A stretch of 64,000 bases of DNA from JAIBJN01 sp963784175 (GTDB lineage: Bacteria; Actinomycetota; Thermoleophilia; Gaiellales; Gaiellaceae): contig CAWAQJ010000012.1 of NCBI GenBank assembly GCA_963784175.1, forward strand, positions 124,001 to 188,000, given 5' to 3'. The first letter of the stretch is position 1; each line of letters begins with the position of its first letter. The translations under genes and the position numbers were made by a program. Under the pieces are notes generated by a model. That model searched no databases. It had not been told where the DNA came from and was given only the letters and a program-made list of their open reading frames with translations. Below are positions 48,337 through 56,742 of the stretch, in pieces.

Positions 48337-49020
48337 ATGGACGCACATCTCCTGCTCGTCGAGGACGACCCCTCGATCCGCGAGACGACCTCGCTCGGCC
48401 TCACGGGCGCCGGCTTCCGCGTGACGGCGGCTCCCGACGGGCGCGAGGCGCTCCTGCGCTTCCGGCAGGAGCCGTTCGACCTCGTCGTCCTCGACCTGAT
48501 GCTCCCCGAGGTGGACGGCTACGACGTCTGCCGCGAGATCAGGCGCACGAGCCAGGTGCCGATCGTGATGCTCTCCGCGCGCAGCGACACGGTCGACGTC
48601 GTCGTCGGCCTCGAGCTCGGCGCGGACGACTACGTCACCAAGCCGTTCGAGATGCCGGAGCTCGTCGCCCGCGTGCGCGCCGCCCTGCGCCGCGCCTCGT
48701 CCGGGGAGAGCGCCGAGCCGCGCATCGTCGTCGGGGACCTCGAGATCGATCCCGGAGCATTCCGCGTGACCAAGGCCGGGGAGGACCTCGAGCTCACGGC
48801 GACCGAGTTCCGCCTCCTCCACGAGCTTGCGCGGCGGCCCGGGCAGGTCTTCACGCGGGAGCTCCTGCTCGAACGCGTCTGGAACTACGAGTACCTCGGC
48901 GACTCGCGCCTCGTCGACGTCGCCGTCCAGCGCCTGCGCGGGAAGATCGAGGACGACCCGCGCCAGCCGGCGCTCATCTCGACCGTGCGAGGGGTCGGCT
49001 ACCGCTTCGAGCGAGCGTGA
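48337..49020 (+). CDS. OmpR-family response regulator (MtrA-like)
   Basis: 227 aa: a receiver domain with acidic pocket VEDD, phospho-acceptor Asp in DLVVLDLMLPEVDGYD and Lys in YVTKPFE, then a winged helix with ELTATEFRLLHELARRPGQV and RLRGKIEDDP, GVGYRFE. The following genes, a sensor kinase and a GerMN lipoprotein, reproduce the actinobacterial mtrA-mtrB-lpqB order, so a role in envelope or division control is likely. Four bases overlap the kinase gene. Confidence 0.95.
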   Translation: MDAHLLLVEDDPSIRETTSLGLTGAGFRVTAAPDGREALLRFRQEPFDLVVLDLMLPEVDGYDVCREIRRTSQVPIVMLSARSDTVDVVVGLELGADDYVTKPFEMPELVARVRAALRRASSGESAEPRIVVGDLEIDPGAFRVTKAGEDLELTATEFRLLHELARRPGQVFTRELLLERVWNYEYLGDSRLVDVAVQRLRGKIEDDPRQPALISTVRGVGYRFERA

Positions 49021-50444
49021 CCGACCGTCCGCGCGTCCATCACCCCGGACGCCTGCGCCGCCGTCTCGCCCTCGCCTTCGCCCTCACGGCGGGGATCGCC
49101 GCGGCAGCGCTTGCGGCCGGCTCCTTCTTCCTCGTCCGCGACGCGCGGCTCGACGACTCGGTCGAACGCTCGCTCGAGCAGTCACGTTTCAACCTCATCC
49201 TCGCGGCCGAAACCCTGCCGGCCGGCGGCCCGGACGCGCTGCTCGAGGCCTACGAGCGGCGCGGCGGCTTCGAGACCGTCCTGCTCGTGGGCGACCGCAG
49301 CTTCCCGTCGAGCCTCTCGCTGGGAGAGGAGCAGATTCCCGACGATCTCGAGGCGCTCGTTGCAGAGGGGCAATTGGCCTACGAGCGCACGACGGTCGCC
49401 GACACGCCCTATCTCGTCACGGGCGGCCAGGTGCCGGGCTCCGAGGACGAGGCGTACTTCTTCTTCTCCGAGGAGGAGCTCTGGGACGAGCTGGCCGAGC
49501 TGCGCACGATCCTGCTGGCCGGCCTCGGGATCGTCATCGTCTTCGCCGCCCTCGCCGGGCTGCTGCTCGCCCGGCGGATGCTGGCGCCGGTGGCGCGGGC
49601 CAGCAACGCGGCACGGTCGCTGGCCGAAGGCCTGCTCGACACGCGCCTCCCCGTCGAGCGCGAGGACGAGTTCGGCGCCTGGGCGGCCTCGTTCAACGAG
49701 ATGGCCGACGCCCTCGAGGCCAAGATCAACGAGCTCTCGGAGGCGCAGGCGCGCGAGCGGCGCTTCACCGCCGACGTCGCGCACGAGCTGCGCACCCCGC
49801 TCACCGCAGTCGTCAACGAGGCCTCGCTCCTCGCCGAGCACATCGGGCGCATGCCGCCAGAGGCGCAGCGGCCGGCCGAGCTGCTCGTCGCCGACGTCAG
49901 CCGCCTGCGCGACCTCGTCGAGGACCTGATGGAGATCTCCCGCCTCGATGCGGGCACGCAGCCCGTGCGGCTTGAACGGGTCGACGTCGGCTCGCTCGTC
50001 ACCTCGGCGATCAGGGCGCGCGGCTGGCGCGAGCGGATTCGGCTCGAGACCGAGGAGGTCGTGATCACGAGCGACCCTCGCCGGCTCGAGCGCATCGTCG
50101 CCAACCTGATCGGGAACGCGCTCGAGCACGGCGGCCGCGACGTCTCGGTGCGTGTCGGGAGCGACGGGATCGGCCCGTTCGTCGAGGTCTCCGACCGCGG
50201 CCCCGGCATCGCCCGGGAGGATCTCCCGCACCTCTTCGACCGCTTCTTCAAGGCCGACCGCTCCCGCTCCGGCCGCGGCACCGGCCTCGGGCTCGCCATC
50301 GCGCTCGAGAACGCACGGCTCCTCGACGGCGAGATCGACGTCTGGAGCGAGTCCGGTGTCGGCACGCGCTTCACGCTCCGCTTCGCCGTTACGAAACCGT
50401 TACACGACGGTGAGGGCGGCGTTGCGGGCGACGAGCACGCTTGA
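49017..50444 (+). CDS. Sensor histidine kinase (MtrB-like)
   Basis: 475 aa. An N-terminal helix (residues 15-38), an extracytoplasmic domain of about 120 residues rich in acidic amino acids (GSEDEAYFFFSEEELWDELA), a second helix near 163-183, a HAMP domain, then the phospho-His in DVAHELRTPLTAVVNEA and the ATPase boxes NLIGNALEHGG, DRGPGIAREDLPHLF and GTGLGLAIA. GTG start overlaps the regulator stop. Confidence 0.95.
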   Translation: MTDRPRVHHPGRLRRRLALAFALTAGIAAAALAAGSFFLVRDARLDDSVERSLEQSRFNLILAAETLPAGGPDALLEAYERRGGFETVLLVGDRSFPSSLSLGEEQIPDDLEALVAEGQLAYERTTVADTPYLVTGGQVPGSEDEAYFFFSEEELWDELAELRTILLAGLGIVIVFAALAGLLLARRMLAPVARASNAARSLAEGLLDTRLPVEREDEFGAWAASFNEMADALEAKINELSEAQARERRFTADVAHELRTPLTAVVNEASLLAEHIGRMPPEAQRPAELLVADVSRLRDLVEDLMEISRLDAGTQPVRLERVDVGSLVTSAIRARGWRERIRLETEEVVITSDPRRLERIVANLIGNALEHGGRDVSVRVGSDGIGPFVEVSDRGPGIAREDLPHLFDRFFKADRSRSGRGTGLGLAIALENARLLDGEIDVWSESGVGTRFTLRFAVTKPLHDGEGGVAGDEHA

Positions 50445-50453
50445 ACTCAAGCG
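50438..50453. promoter_or_regulatory. 16-nt perfect palindrome at the kinase-lipoprotein junction
   Basis: CGCTTGA-AC-TCAAGCG overlaps the kinase stop codon and lies 21 nt before the lipoprotein ATG. It may be an operator or a small hairpin; no protein is known for it. Confidence 0.35.
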
Positions 50454-50473
50454 TTCCCTCGAAGGAGACCCTG

Positions 50474-51397
50474 ATGAAGGCCCTGCTGCTTCCCCCCGCC
50501 GTCGTGCTCGCCGTCACCCTTGGCTTTGCGGTCGCGAGCTGCGGCTCGAACGGCGATGCCACCTCGGCCGGCCCCGTCCCGTCGATCGAGGACACGACCG
50601 GCACGACCGACGAGGTCGAGACCACACCGGCCTCGACGGAGGAAGAGGAGACGGACACCGGCGCCACCGGCGAGACCGTCACGTACCAGGTGTGGTTCGG
50701 CGACGCCGAGGGCCTCTTCGTCACCTACCGGACGCAGGAGCGGACGCCGCGCGTCGGCACCGCAGCGCTCGAGGCGCTCCTCGAGGGTCCCGACTCGTTC
50801 GAGGAGGACTACGGCCTCCGTAGCGCCGTCCCCGACGGCACCCAGCTGCTCGGCCTCAAGATCGCCGACGGGATCGCGCGCGTCGACCTGACGTCCGAGT
50901 TCGAGTCCGGCGGAGGCAGCGCGTCCATGCAGATGCGCCTCGCCCAGGTCGTCTACACGATCACCCAGTTCCCGACCGTCAAGGGCGTGGTCTTCAGCCT
51001 CGACGGCGAGCCGATCGACGTCCTCGGCGGCGAGGGAATCATCATCGACCACCCTCTGACGCGCCGCGACTACGCGGACCTGCTCCCGGTGATCCTCGTC
51101 ACGAGCCCCGCGCTGGGCCAGGAGGTCGCCAGCCCCGTGGTGATCCGCGGGAGCGCGAACGTCTTCGAGGCGAACGTCTCCGTGCAGATCCTCGACGAGA
51201 ACGACGAGGTCATCGCCGAGACCTTCACGACCGCAACCTGCGGCACCGGCTGCCGCGGGACGTACCGGGTCTCGGTGCCCTACGAGGTGGATCACGTGCA
51301 GGACGGCACCATCGTCGTCCACGACGACGACGCGGCCGGCGTCGGCAGGCCTCCGCACGAGGTGCGGATCCCGGTGCGGCTGGTCCCGGGGGCGTGA
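50474..51397 (+). CDS. GerMN-domain lipoprotein (LpqB-like position)
   Basis: 307 aa. A lipobox (VLAVTLGFAVASC, Cys23) marks a lipoprotein. After a Thr/Glu-rich spacer, a GerMN domain (residues about 70-175; VTYQVWFGDAEGLFVTYRTQ, VGTAALEALLEGP, VYTITQFPTVKGVVFSLDGE) is followed by a Gmad2-type Ig-like domain (VTSPALGQEVASPVVIRGSA to the end). LpqB of the MtrAB system also carries GerMN, but with a beta-propeller. AAGGAG lies before the ATG. Confidence 0.9.
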   Translation: MKALLLPPAVVLAVTLGFAVASCGSNGDATSAGPVPSIEDTTGTTDEVETTPASTEEEETDTGATGETVTYQVWFGDAEGLFVTYRTQERTPRVGTAALEALLEGPDSFEEDYGLRSAVPDGTQLLGLKIADGIARVDLTSEFESGGGSASMQMRLAQVVYTITQFPTVKGVVFSLDGEPIDVLGGEGIIIDHPLTRRDYADLLPVILVTSPALGQEVASPVVIRGSANVFEANVSVQILDENDEVIAETFTTATCGTGCRGTYRVSVPYEVDHVQDGTIVVHDDDAAGVGRPPHEVRIPVRLVPGA

Positions 51398-51430
51398 AGA
51401 AACCTGCCCCCGCAAGCGTCTGAGTCCCTG

Positions 51431-51991
51431 ATGGACATCGCGACCGCGCCCGAGCCGGCCGCCGACATCCGTCCCGCCGTCCTCGAACGGGCGCGGCGGG
51501 GAGATCAGGAGGCGTTCGCTGCCGTGATCAGACATTACGACCCAGGACTTCGCGCACTCGCATACCGGCTCCTCGGCGACCGGGACCGAATGGACGACGC
51601 CCTCCAGGAGGCCTACATCAAGGCCTTCCGCGCGCTCCCGCGCTTCCAGCGGCGCGCGAAGCTCGGAACCTGGCTCTACCGGATCGTCTACAACACCTGT
51701 CTCGACGAGCTGCGCAAGGCCCGCCGCGCGACCGCGGAGCCGCTCGACGAGAACCTCGACCAGCCGGGCGGCTGGGCCGATCCAGCCGACGTCGCCGCCG
51801 GACGCGGCGACCTGTCGCGCGCTCTCGCGGCCCTCCCCGAGCAGGAACGCGCGGCCGTGCTGCTCGTGGACGCCCAGGGCTTCGACTACCGCGACGCGGC
51901 CCAGGTCCTCGGAGTACCCGAAGGAACCGTCGCCTCCCGGCTGAACCGGGCGCGAGCGTCCCTGCGGGTCGCACTGGGAGGAGCGGCGTGA
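51431..51991 (+). CDS. ECF-family RNA polymerase sigma factor
   Basis: 186 aa. Region 2 (AYRLLGDRDRMDDALQEAYI, GTWLYRIVYNTCLDELRK) and region 4 (ALAALPEQERAAVLLVDAQG, GVPEGTVASRLNRARASLR) are intact. It overlaps by 4 nt a membrane protein that should be its anti-sigma factor. Placement after a two-component system and before an L,D-transpeptidase suggests an envelope-stress regulon. Confidence 0.95.
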   Translation: MDIATAPEPAADIRPAVLERARRGDQEAFAAVIRHYDPGLRALAYRLLGDRDRMDDALQEAYIKAFRALPRFQRRAKLGTWLYRIVYNTCLDELRKARRATAEPLDENLDQPGGWADPADVAAGRGDLSRALAALPEQERAAVLLVDAQGFDYRDAAQVLGVPEGTVASRLNRARASLRVALGGAA

Positions 51992-53343
51992 ACACCGTCC
52001 GCGACGACCGCCTCGGGGCCGCCCTCCGTCAGCTCGAGACGCCCGAGCACCGGCCCTCGTTCCACGCCGAGCTGGAGCGCATCCTGGCCGCCGAGGCCGC
52101 TGAACGGGAGCCTGCCCGCCGACCGCGCACGACCAGGCGCTGGGCGCTTCGGATCGCGTTCGCCGCCGCGGTCGGTGTGGTCGCCTTCGTCGCGCTCGAC
52201 ATCGTCCGCAGCGGCGACACCCCCGGCCCGGTCGAGGTCGAGTCGGCGACCGCGGCCGAGGTGCGGCGGGCCGTCCGGACCGCCATCGCCCGTTCGGAGA
52301 GCCTCTCCGGCACCTTCGTCTCGCGGGAGCGCACGCCGGAGATGAACCAGGCGACCCGCGACAGCGGCGAGTTCCTGCTCCTCGCCGACGGCAGCTACCA
52401 CATCAAGAGCAACGCCAAAGAGGACGCCTACGACTCGCGCCGCCGCGTCTCCACGCTCCACGACTACGGCCCTGGCTACGAGCCGTTCGCCCACAGGGCG
52501 AGACGCGTCGCGGCCGGGCCTCCCGACAGCCTCGGCTACAGCAACTCCGAGTTTCAGCGCGAGCTCGGCTCGGTCGTCCGCGCCCTGCTCGCGACCGGTG
52601 ACATCCCCGTGAAGGAGGTACGGGTGGCCGGCCGGCCGGCCTGGCAGCTCTCGACGCCGGTGCGGTCGGATCGCCTCGCGGGCGCGGGCTGGTCGCCCGA
52701 TCACCTCGTCGTCGCGGTCGACCAGGAGACCGGCATCCCGCTCCGGGCAACGTGGACCGTGGCCGGCAGGCTGCGGGAGCAGTGGACGATCCGGACGATC
52801 GAGGTCGACGGCGCCGTATCCCGCCGCGACCTGCGCGTGCAGCTCCCGCCGGACGTGCGCCTGACCCGGAGCGATCAGGGCTTCCGGCGCGTCCCACTCG
52901 ACGAGGTCGAGGGCGTCGTCGGCTACGCGCCGCTGGTGCCGAGCTGGCTGCCTGAAGGCTTCGAGCTCACCGACGTCACGGTCGCGGAGCAAGGGTCCGC
53001 TTCGGGCGCCGAAGGCATGAACCCCGCAGCCCCTGGAGTCGTCTCCATGGCGTTCCGTCGCGGCTTCGACAGCATCTTCATCTCGACGCGGGTCGCCGTA
53101 ACGCCGACCGGCGGGGCGATCTGGAGCGACCCGCTCGCGACGGGCGAGGGCTTCGTGGACAACCCCGAAGCCGTCCGACTGGAAAGGGGCGCGCTGTCCG
53201 GCGTCGAAGCAAATCTCCTCATCGTGCCGCTCACGATCCCACACATCTGGGCGCTGACCGACGAGCTCGTCGTCACCGTCGCCGGCGATCTCAGCCGCGA
53301 GGACCTCGTCCGCGTGGCCGAGTCCCTGGAGCCGCACTCGTGA
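51988..53343 (+). CDS. Membrane anti-sigma factor candidate with RseB/MucB-like outer domain
   Basis: 451 aa. A cytosolic N-terminal segment of about 45 residues (LGAALRQLETPEHRPSFHAE), one helix at residues 49-67 (ALRIAFAAAVGVVAFVALD), and a large extracytoplasmic part. The latter contains SGTFVSRERTPEMNQATRDS and GYAPLVPSWLPEGFELTDVT, resembling RseB/MucB and DUF4367 sensors of lipid or envelope damage. There is no zinc HxxxCxxC anti-sigma motif. GTG start overlaps the sigma gene, the usual order for sigma and its inhibitor. Role is inferred. Confidence 0.8.
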   Translation: MNTVRDDRLGAALRQLETPEHRPSFHAELERILAAEAAEREPARRPRTTRRWALRIAFAAAVGVVAFVALDIVRSGDTPGPVEVESATAAEVRRAVRTAIARSESLSGTFVSRERTPEMNQATRDSGEFLLLADGSYHIKSNAKEDAYDSRRRVSTLHDYGPGYEPFAHRARRVAAGPPDSLGYSNSEFQRELGSVVRALLATGDIPVKEVRVAGRPAWQLSTPVRSDRLAGAGWSPDHLVVAVDQETGIPLRATWTVAGRLREQWTIRTIEVDGAVSRRDLRVQLPPDVRLTRSDQGFRRVPLDEVEGVVGYAPLVPSWLPEGFELTDVTVAEQGSASGAEGMNPAAPGVVSMAFRRGFDSIFISTRVAVTPTGGAIWSDPLATGEGFVDNPEAVRLERGALSGVEANLLIVPLTIPHIWALTDELVVTVAGDLSREDLVRVAESLEPHS

Positions 53344-54356
53344 CGTACCGCCGCTATCGCACGTCGCGCCGAGGCGCCCGGGTGCTCACCTTCGTCGCCT
53401 TCCTCGCCATGATCATGATCGGCGTCGAGGCAGGCGCGCGCGCGCAGCAGGCAGCCGGCGAGCCGGAGCAGAGAGTCGTCGCGCAGGGCGTCAGCATCGG
53501 CAGCGCCGACGTCTCAGGCCTGACCGCCGCCCAGGCAGAGCGCGCGGTGCGCCGGATGACCTCGGAGCCTTTGACACTCACGCACAACACCCAGTCCTGG
53601 CGCTTCGCGCCCGAGACGCTGGGCGCCGACTTCCAGATCGAAGGGGCCGTGCGCGCCGCGCTCATCGCGCCGGAGGCGACGAACGTCCCGCTCGGCGTCA
53701 CCGTCGATCAGCGCCGCCTCGACCGGTGGACGAAGCGGTTCGCCCGGAAGTTCGACCGCAAGGTCCGCAACGCGAGAATCGTTCTGCGAGGGCTCCGGCC
53801 GCGCGTCACCCGCTCGCAGACGGGGCTCAAGCTGTCCCGCTGGGCGACGAAGACCGCGATCCTCAGCGACCTGCGCGCGAGCGACCGCGGCCCGCTCGAG
53901 CTCGACGTCCGGGTCACCACGCCGCGGGTCTCGCAAAGCGAGGTCGGGCCGGCGATCGTCATCCGCCGCAGCTCGAACCGCCTCTTCCTCTACCGCGGAC
54001 CGGGCAAGGGCGGCATGAAGCTCCGGAAGCAGCTCGGTGTCGCAACCGGCCAGGCCGCCTACCCGACCCCCCTCGGCAACTTCAAGATCGTCGACAAGCA
54101 GGAGAACCCCTGGTGGTATCCGCCCGACTCCGACTGGGCCGCCGGAGCACAGCCGGTGCCGCCCGGGCCCGGAAACCCGCTCGGGACACGCTGGATGGGG
54201 CTCTCCGAGCCGCTGATCGGGATCCACGGCACGCCGGACTCAGCCTCGATCGGCTACTCGGCGTCGCACGGCTGCATCCGCATGCTCGTCTCCGAGGCCG
54301 AGTGGCTCTTCGAGCGAGTGTCCGAGGGCACGCCGGTCTTCATCCTCGACGCGTAG
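53340..54356 (+). CDS. L,D-transpeptidase (YkuD)
   Basis: Makes 3-3 peptidoglycan cross-links outside the membrane. 338 aa: N-terminal helix (ARVLTFVAFLAMIMIGVEAG), a peptidoglycan-binding-like domain with VSGLTAAQAERAVRRM (repeat of the type found before YkuD in YcfS/VanW-like proteins), then the YkuD domain with KIVDKQENPWWYPPDSDWA and the catalytic GIHGTPDSASIGYSASHGC followed by IRM. GTG start overlaps the anti-sigma gene, so it belongs to the stress operon. Confidence 0.94.
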   Translation: MTYRRYRTSRRGARVLTFVAFLAMIMIGVEAGARAQQAAGEPEQRVVAQGVSIGSADVSGLTAAQAERAVRRMTSEPLTLTHNTQSWRFAPETLGADFQIEGAVRAALIAPEATNVPLGVTVDQRRLDRWTKRFARKFDRKVRNARIVLRGLRPRVTRSQTGLKLSRWATKTAILSDLRASDRGPLELDVRVTTPRVSQSEVGPAIVIRRSSNRLFLYRGPGKGGMKLRKQLGVATGQAAYPTPLGNFKIVDKQENPWWYPPDSDWAAGAQPVPPGPGNPLGTRWMGLSEPLIGIHGTPDSASIGYSASHGCIRMLVSEAEWLFERVSEGTPVFILDA

Positions 54357-54362
54357 GCGAGA

Positions 54363-54962
54363 ATGTCGGGCGTGTGGGAAGGCCTCGCCCAGCGCCTGGA
54401 GGGAAAGCTCGTCGTCCTCGAGCCGCTCGCGCCCGAGCACGCCGACGGCCTTCGCCTGGCCGCGGCCGACCCGGCCGTCTGGCGTCTCATGACGGTCCAC
54501 GGCCACCAGGCCGACGTCTTCGACGAGTGGTTCGAATGGACGCTTGCGAACGCGGCAGCGGGGATCGAGGCGCCGTTCGCGATCATCCTGCGCGAGAGCG
54601 GCGAGCCGGTCGGCAGCTCGAGGTACATGACGCTCCGCCCCGAGCACCGCGGCCTCGAGATCGGCTGGACGTGGCACTCGCCTCGGGTGTGGGGAACGGG
54701 CGTGAACGTGGATGCCAAACGCCTGCTGCTCGGGCACGCGTTCGACGACCTCGGCTGCCTGCGCGTCGAGTTCAAGACCGACGCGGACAACGAGCGGTCG
54801 CGCGCGGCGCTCGAAGCGCTGCCGGCGCGGTTCGAAGGCGTCTTCCTGAAGCACATGCTCGTCCGCGACGGCGAGCGCCGCGACTCCGCCTACTACGCGA
54901 TCACCGACGACGAGTGGCCGGCCGTGCGCGCGAACCTCGAGCGGCGACTCGCTTCGCGGTAA
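54363..54962 (+). CDS. GNAT acetyltransferase, RimJ/RimL type
   Basis: 199 aa. KLVVLEPLAPEHADGLRLAA at the N-terminus, GSSRYMTLRPEHRGLEIGWT and the acetyl-CoA region WGTGVNVDAKRLLLGHAFDD are typical of RimL-like enzymes that acetylate N-termini or small amines. The pyrophosphate loop is divergent (WGTGVN). ATG at 54363 lies 6 nt after the transpeptidase stop. Confidence 0.85.
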   Translation: MSGVWEGLAQRLEGKLVVLEPLAPEHADGLRLAAADPAVWRLMTVHGHQADVFDEWFEWTLANAAAGIEAPFAIILRESGEPVGSSRYMTLRPEHRGLEIGWTWHSPRVWGTGVNVDAKRLLLGHAFDDLGCLRVEFKTDADNERSRAALEALPARFEGVFLKHMLVRDGERRDSAYYAITDDEWPAVRANLERRLASR

Positions 54963-54969
54963 CGACAGG

Positions 54970-55893
54970 TCAGCCGGCGACCGATACGGCGAGCTTCCCC
55001 TGAGTGTGCGTCGTGGGCAGCGCCTGAAGCGCCTCTCCTGCGTTCTCCAGCGGGTACGTTCGCTGGATCGGGACTTGCAGCGTCCCCGCCAGCAGCTCAC
55101 CGAGCCGCTGCAGGTTCTCCGGTGACGGCACCGCGCCGACGTTGAACCGGCCGGTGCCCTCGCCGGCGGCGCCGAGCGGCGAGGCCAGCCGGCCGCCGTC
55201 ATTCAGGAGCGTGGCGTCAGGTGCCTGCGAGACAAGGTCGAAGAGCGCGTCGACACCGCCGGGATGAGACTCGCGGACTGCGGAGGCGACGTCGACATTC
55301 CTGTCGAGCAGCTCCGCGGCGCCCAGCTCTCGCAGATAGTCGTGATCTTCGGGGAGCGCAGGCGCGATTACGTGCGCGCCCGCCGCGGCTGCCAGTTGCA
55401 CGGCGAAGCTCCCGACGCCTCCGGTCGCGCCGATGACGAGGACCGTGTCGCCCTCGGTGAGAGCGAGGGCGTCGACGCCCGCGACGGCGGTCAGTCCCGC
55501 AACGGGCGAGGCCCCGGCTTCCGCGAGGCCGACGCCGCCCGGCTTGGCCGCGACGAAGTTGTCCTCCGGGAGCGCGATCAGCTCGGCCCAGCTACCGGCC
55601 TGCACGGTCGGATTGGCATGGAGCACGAAGCCGAAGACCTCGTCGCCGACCCGATAGCGGCCGACACCGCCTCCGACCTGCTCCACCACGCCGGCAAAGT
55701 CGCGACCGAGCGTCACCGGGAACTCGTGCTCGAACATTCCCTGCAGCGCGCCCATCGCAATGAAGCTGTCGACGGGATTGACCGCCGAGGCGTGCACACG
55801 GACGACGATCTCGTTCGGATTCGGGCTCGGCTGCGGGACGTCGTCCCGTAGCACGGGCGAGCTTTCCAGGCTCTCGAGCGTGAAGGCCCTCAT
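54970..55893 (-). CDS. Quinone oxidoreductase / zinc-independent medium-chain dehydrogenase
   Basis: 307 aa of the NADPH:quinone reductase branch. VVRVHASAVNPVDSFIAMGA and TLGRDFAGVVEQVGGGVGRY mark the catalytic domain; VLVIGATGGVGSFAVQLAAA is the NADPH loop. No zinc ligands are visible. ATG at 55893 has AAGGAG 8 nt upstream; the longer reading upstream is arginine-rich shadow sequence. It is convergent with the GNAT gene, with only 7 nt between stops. Confidence 0.92.
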   Translation of the reverse strand: MRAFTLESLESSPVLRDDVPQPSPNPNEIVVRVHASAVNPVDSFIAMGALQGMFEHEFPVTLGRDFAGVVEQVGGGVGRYRVGDEVFGFVLHANPTVQAGSWAELIALPEDNFVAAKPGGVGLAEAGASPVAGLTAVAGVDALALTEGDTVLVIGATGGVGSFAVQLAAAAGAHVIAPALPEDHDYLRELGAAELLDRNVDVASAVRESHPGGVDALFDLVSQAPDATLLNDGGRLASPLGAAGEGTGRFNVGAVPSPENLQRLGELLAGTLQVPIQRTYPLENAGEALQALPTTHTQGKLAVSVAG

Positions 55894-55937
55894 GTCCGAT
55901 GCTCCTTTCCTGCGGTGTGAGCGGCCGCGGCCAACAT

Positions 55938-56741
55938 CTACCTGCTCAAGCGCGCGTGAAGCTCGGCGCAGAGCTCCGGCGTCGCTGCCGCGACAACGCG
56001 CGAGCGGCCGGCGAGGTCGAGCGGCGCTGCGCCGAAGGGCGGGTCGTCGGGAAGGTCGATCGCGAGCCCGCGCTCGCGCACGAGGAGCTGCGCCGCAGCG
56101 ATGTCGACGCTCCGCGCCGGCTTCAGCGAGACGACGGCGTCGACCCGGCCCGCCGCGAGGTGGCAAAGCGAGAGCGCCAGCGAGCCCATGATGCGCGTGC
56201 GGTAGGCGAGGCCGACCATCTCCGCCACGCGCTCGGCGACGAGGTCGGTGCGCGTCGCCTCGAAGCTGAGGATCTCGATCCGCTCCTTCGGCCCCGGGCC
56301 CGCCAGCGGCTCGCCGTTCAGGAACGCCCCCTCTCCCTTGCGGGCCACCCACTCCTCGCCGGTGCCGAAGTCGTGGACGAAGCCGAGGTCGACGTCCTCC
56401 ATCCGCGCGCCGGAGGCGACTGCAAGCGAAAGCGAGAAGAACGGGATGCCGCGCTTGGCGTTCATGCTCCCGTCGATCGGGTCGCAGACGATGCGCAGGC
56501 CGTCGCCTCCGTCGCCGAAGACGCGCTCTCCGAGCTCCTCGGACACGAGCGTGAACCCGGTCTCGACGGCTTCCAGCCGGCGCACGACGGCCTCCTCCGC
56601 CGCGGCATCGACCGCCGTGGTCTCGTCCCCGCCCTCGCCGTCGCCGACCCGTGGCTCGCGCTCGAGCCGCGTCGGCATCTCCTCGAGCACGCCTGCAACG
56701 GCGGTCGCGGCGTCGCGGCAGACCTGGAGCCAGTCCGTCAC
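55938..56741 (-). CDS. Inositol-monophosphatase-family phosphatase
   Basis: Mg-dependent phosphatase; relatives act on inositol phosphate, fructose-1,6-bisphosphate, histidinol phosphate or PAP. Metal motifs are LVSEELGERV, CDPIDGSMNAKRGIPFFSLS and SVDIAAAQLLVRE. The usual Thr of DPIDGT is Ser, and the WDxA motif is replaced by SVDIAA, an archaeal IMPase/FBPase-like feature. 267 aa. GTG starts 1 nt after the DUF1015 stop, so they form an operon. Confidence 0.88.
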   Translation of the reverse strand: MTDWLQVCRDAATAVAGVLEEMPTRLEREPRVGDGEGGDETTAVDAAAEEAVVRRLEAVETGFTLVSEELGERVFGDGGDGLRIVCDPIDGSMNAKRGIPFFSLSLAVASGARMEDVDLGFVHDFGTGEEWVARKGEGAFLNGEPLAGPGPKERIEILSFEATRTDLVAERVAEMVGLAYRTRIMGSLALSLCHLAAGRVDAVVSLKPARSVDIAAAQLLVRERGLAIDLPDDPPFGAAPLDLAGRSRVVAAATPELCAELHARLSR

Positions 56742-56742
56742 G

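Noticed and set aside
51399..51420. ECF-type promoter (GAAACC ... CGTCTGA) before the sigma gene, suggesting autoregulation
   Set aside because: The gap between AAC and CGTC is about 13 nt, shorter than the 16-17 nt usual for ECF promoters.
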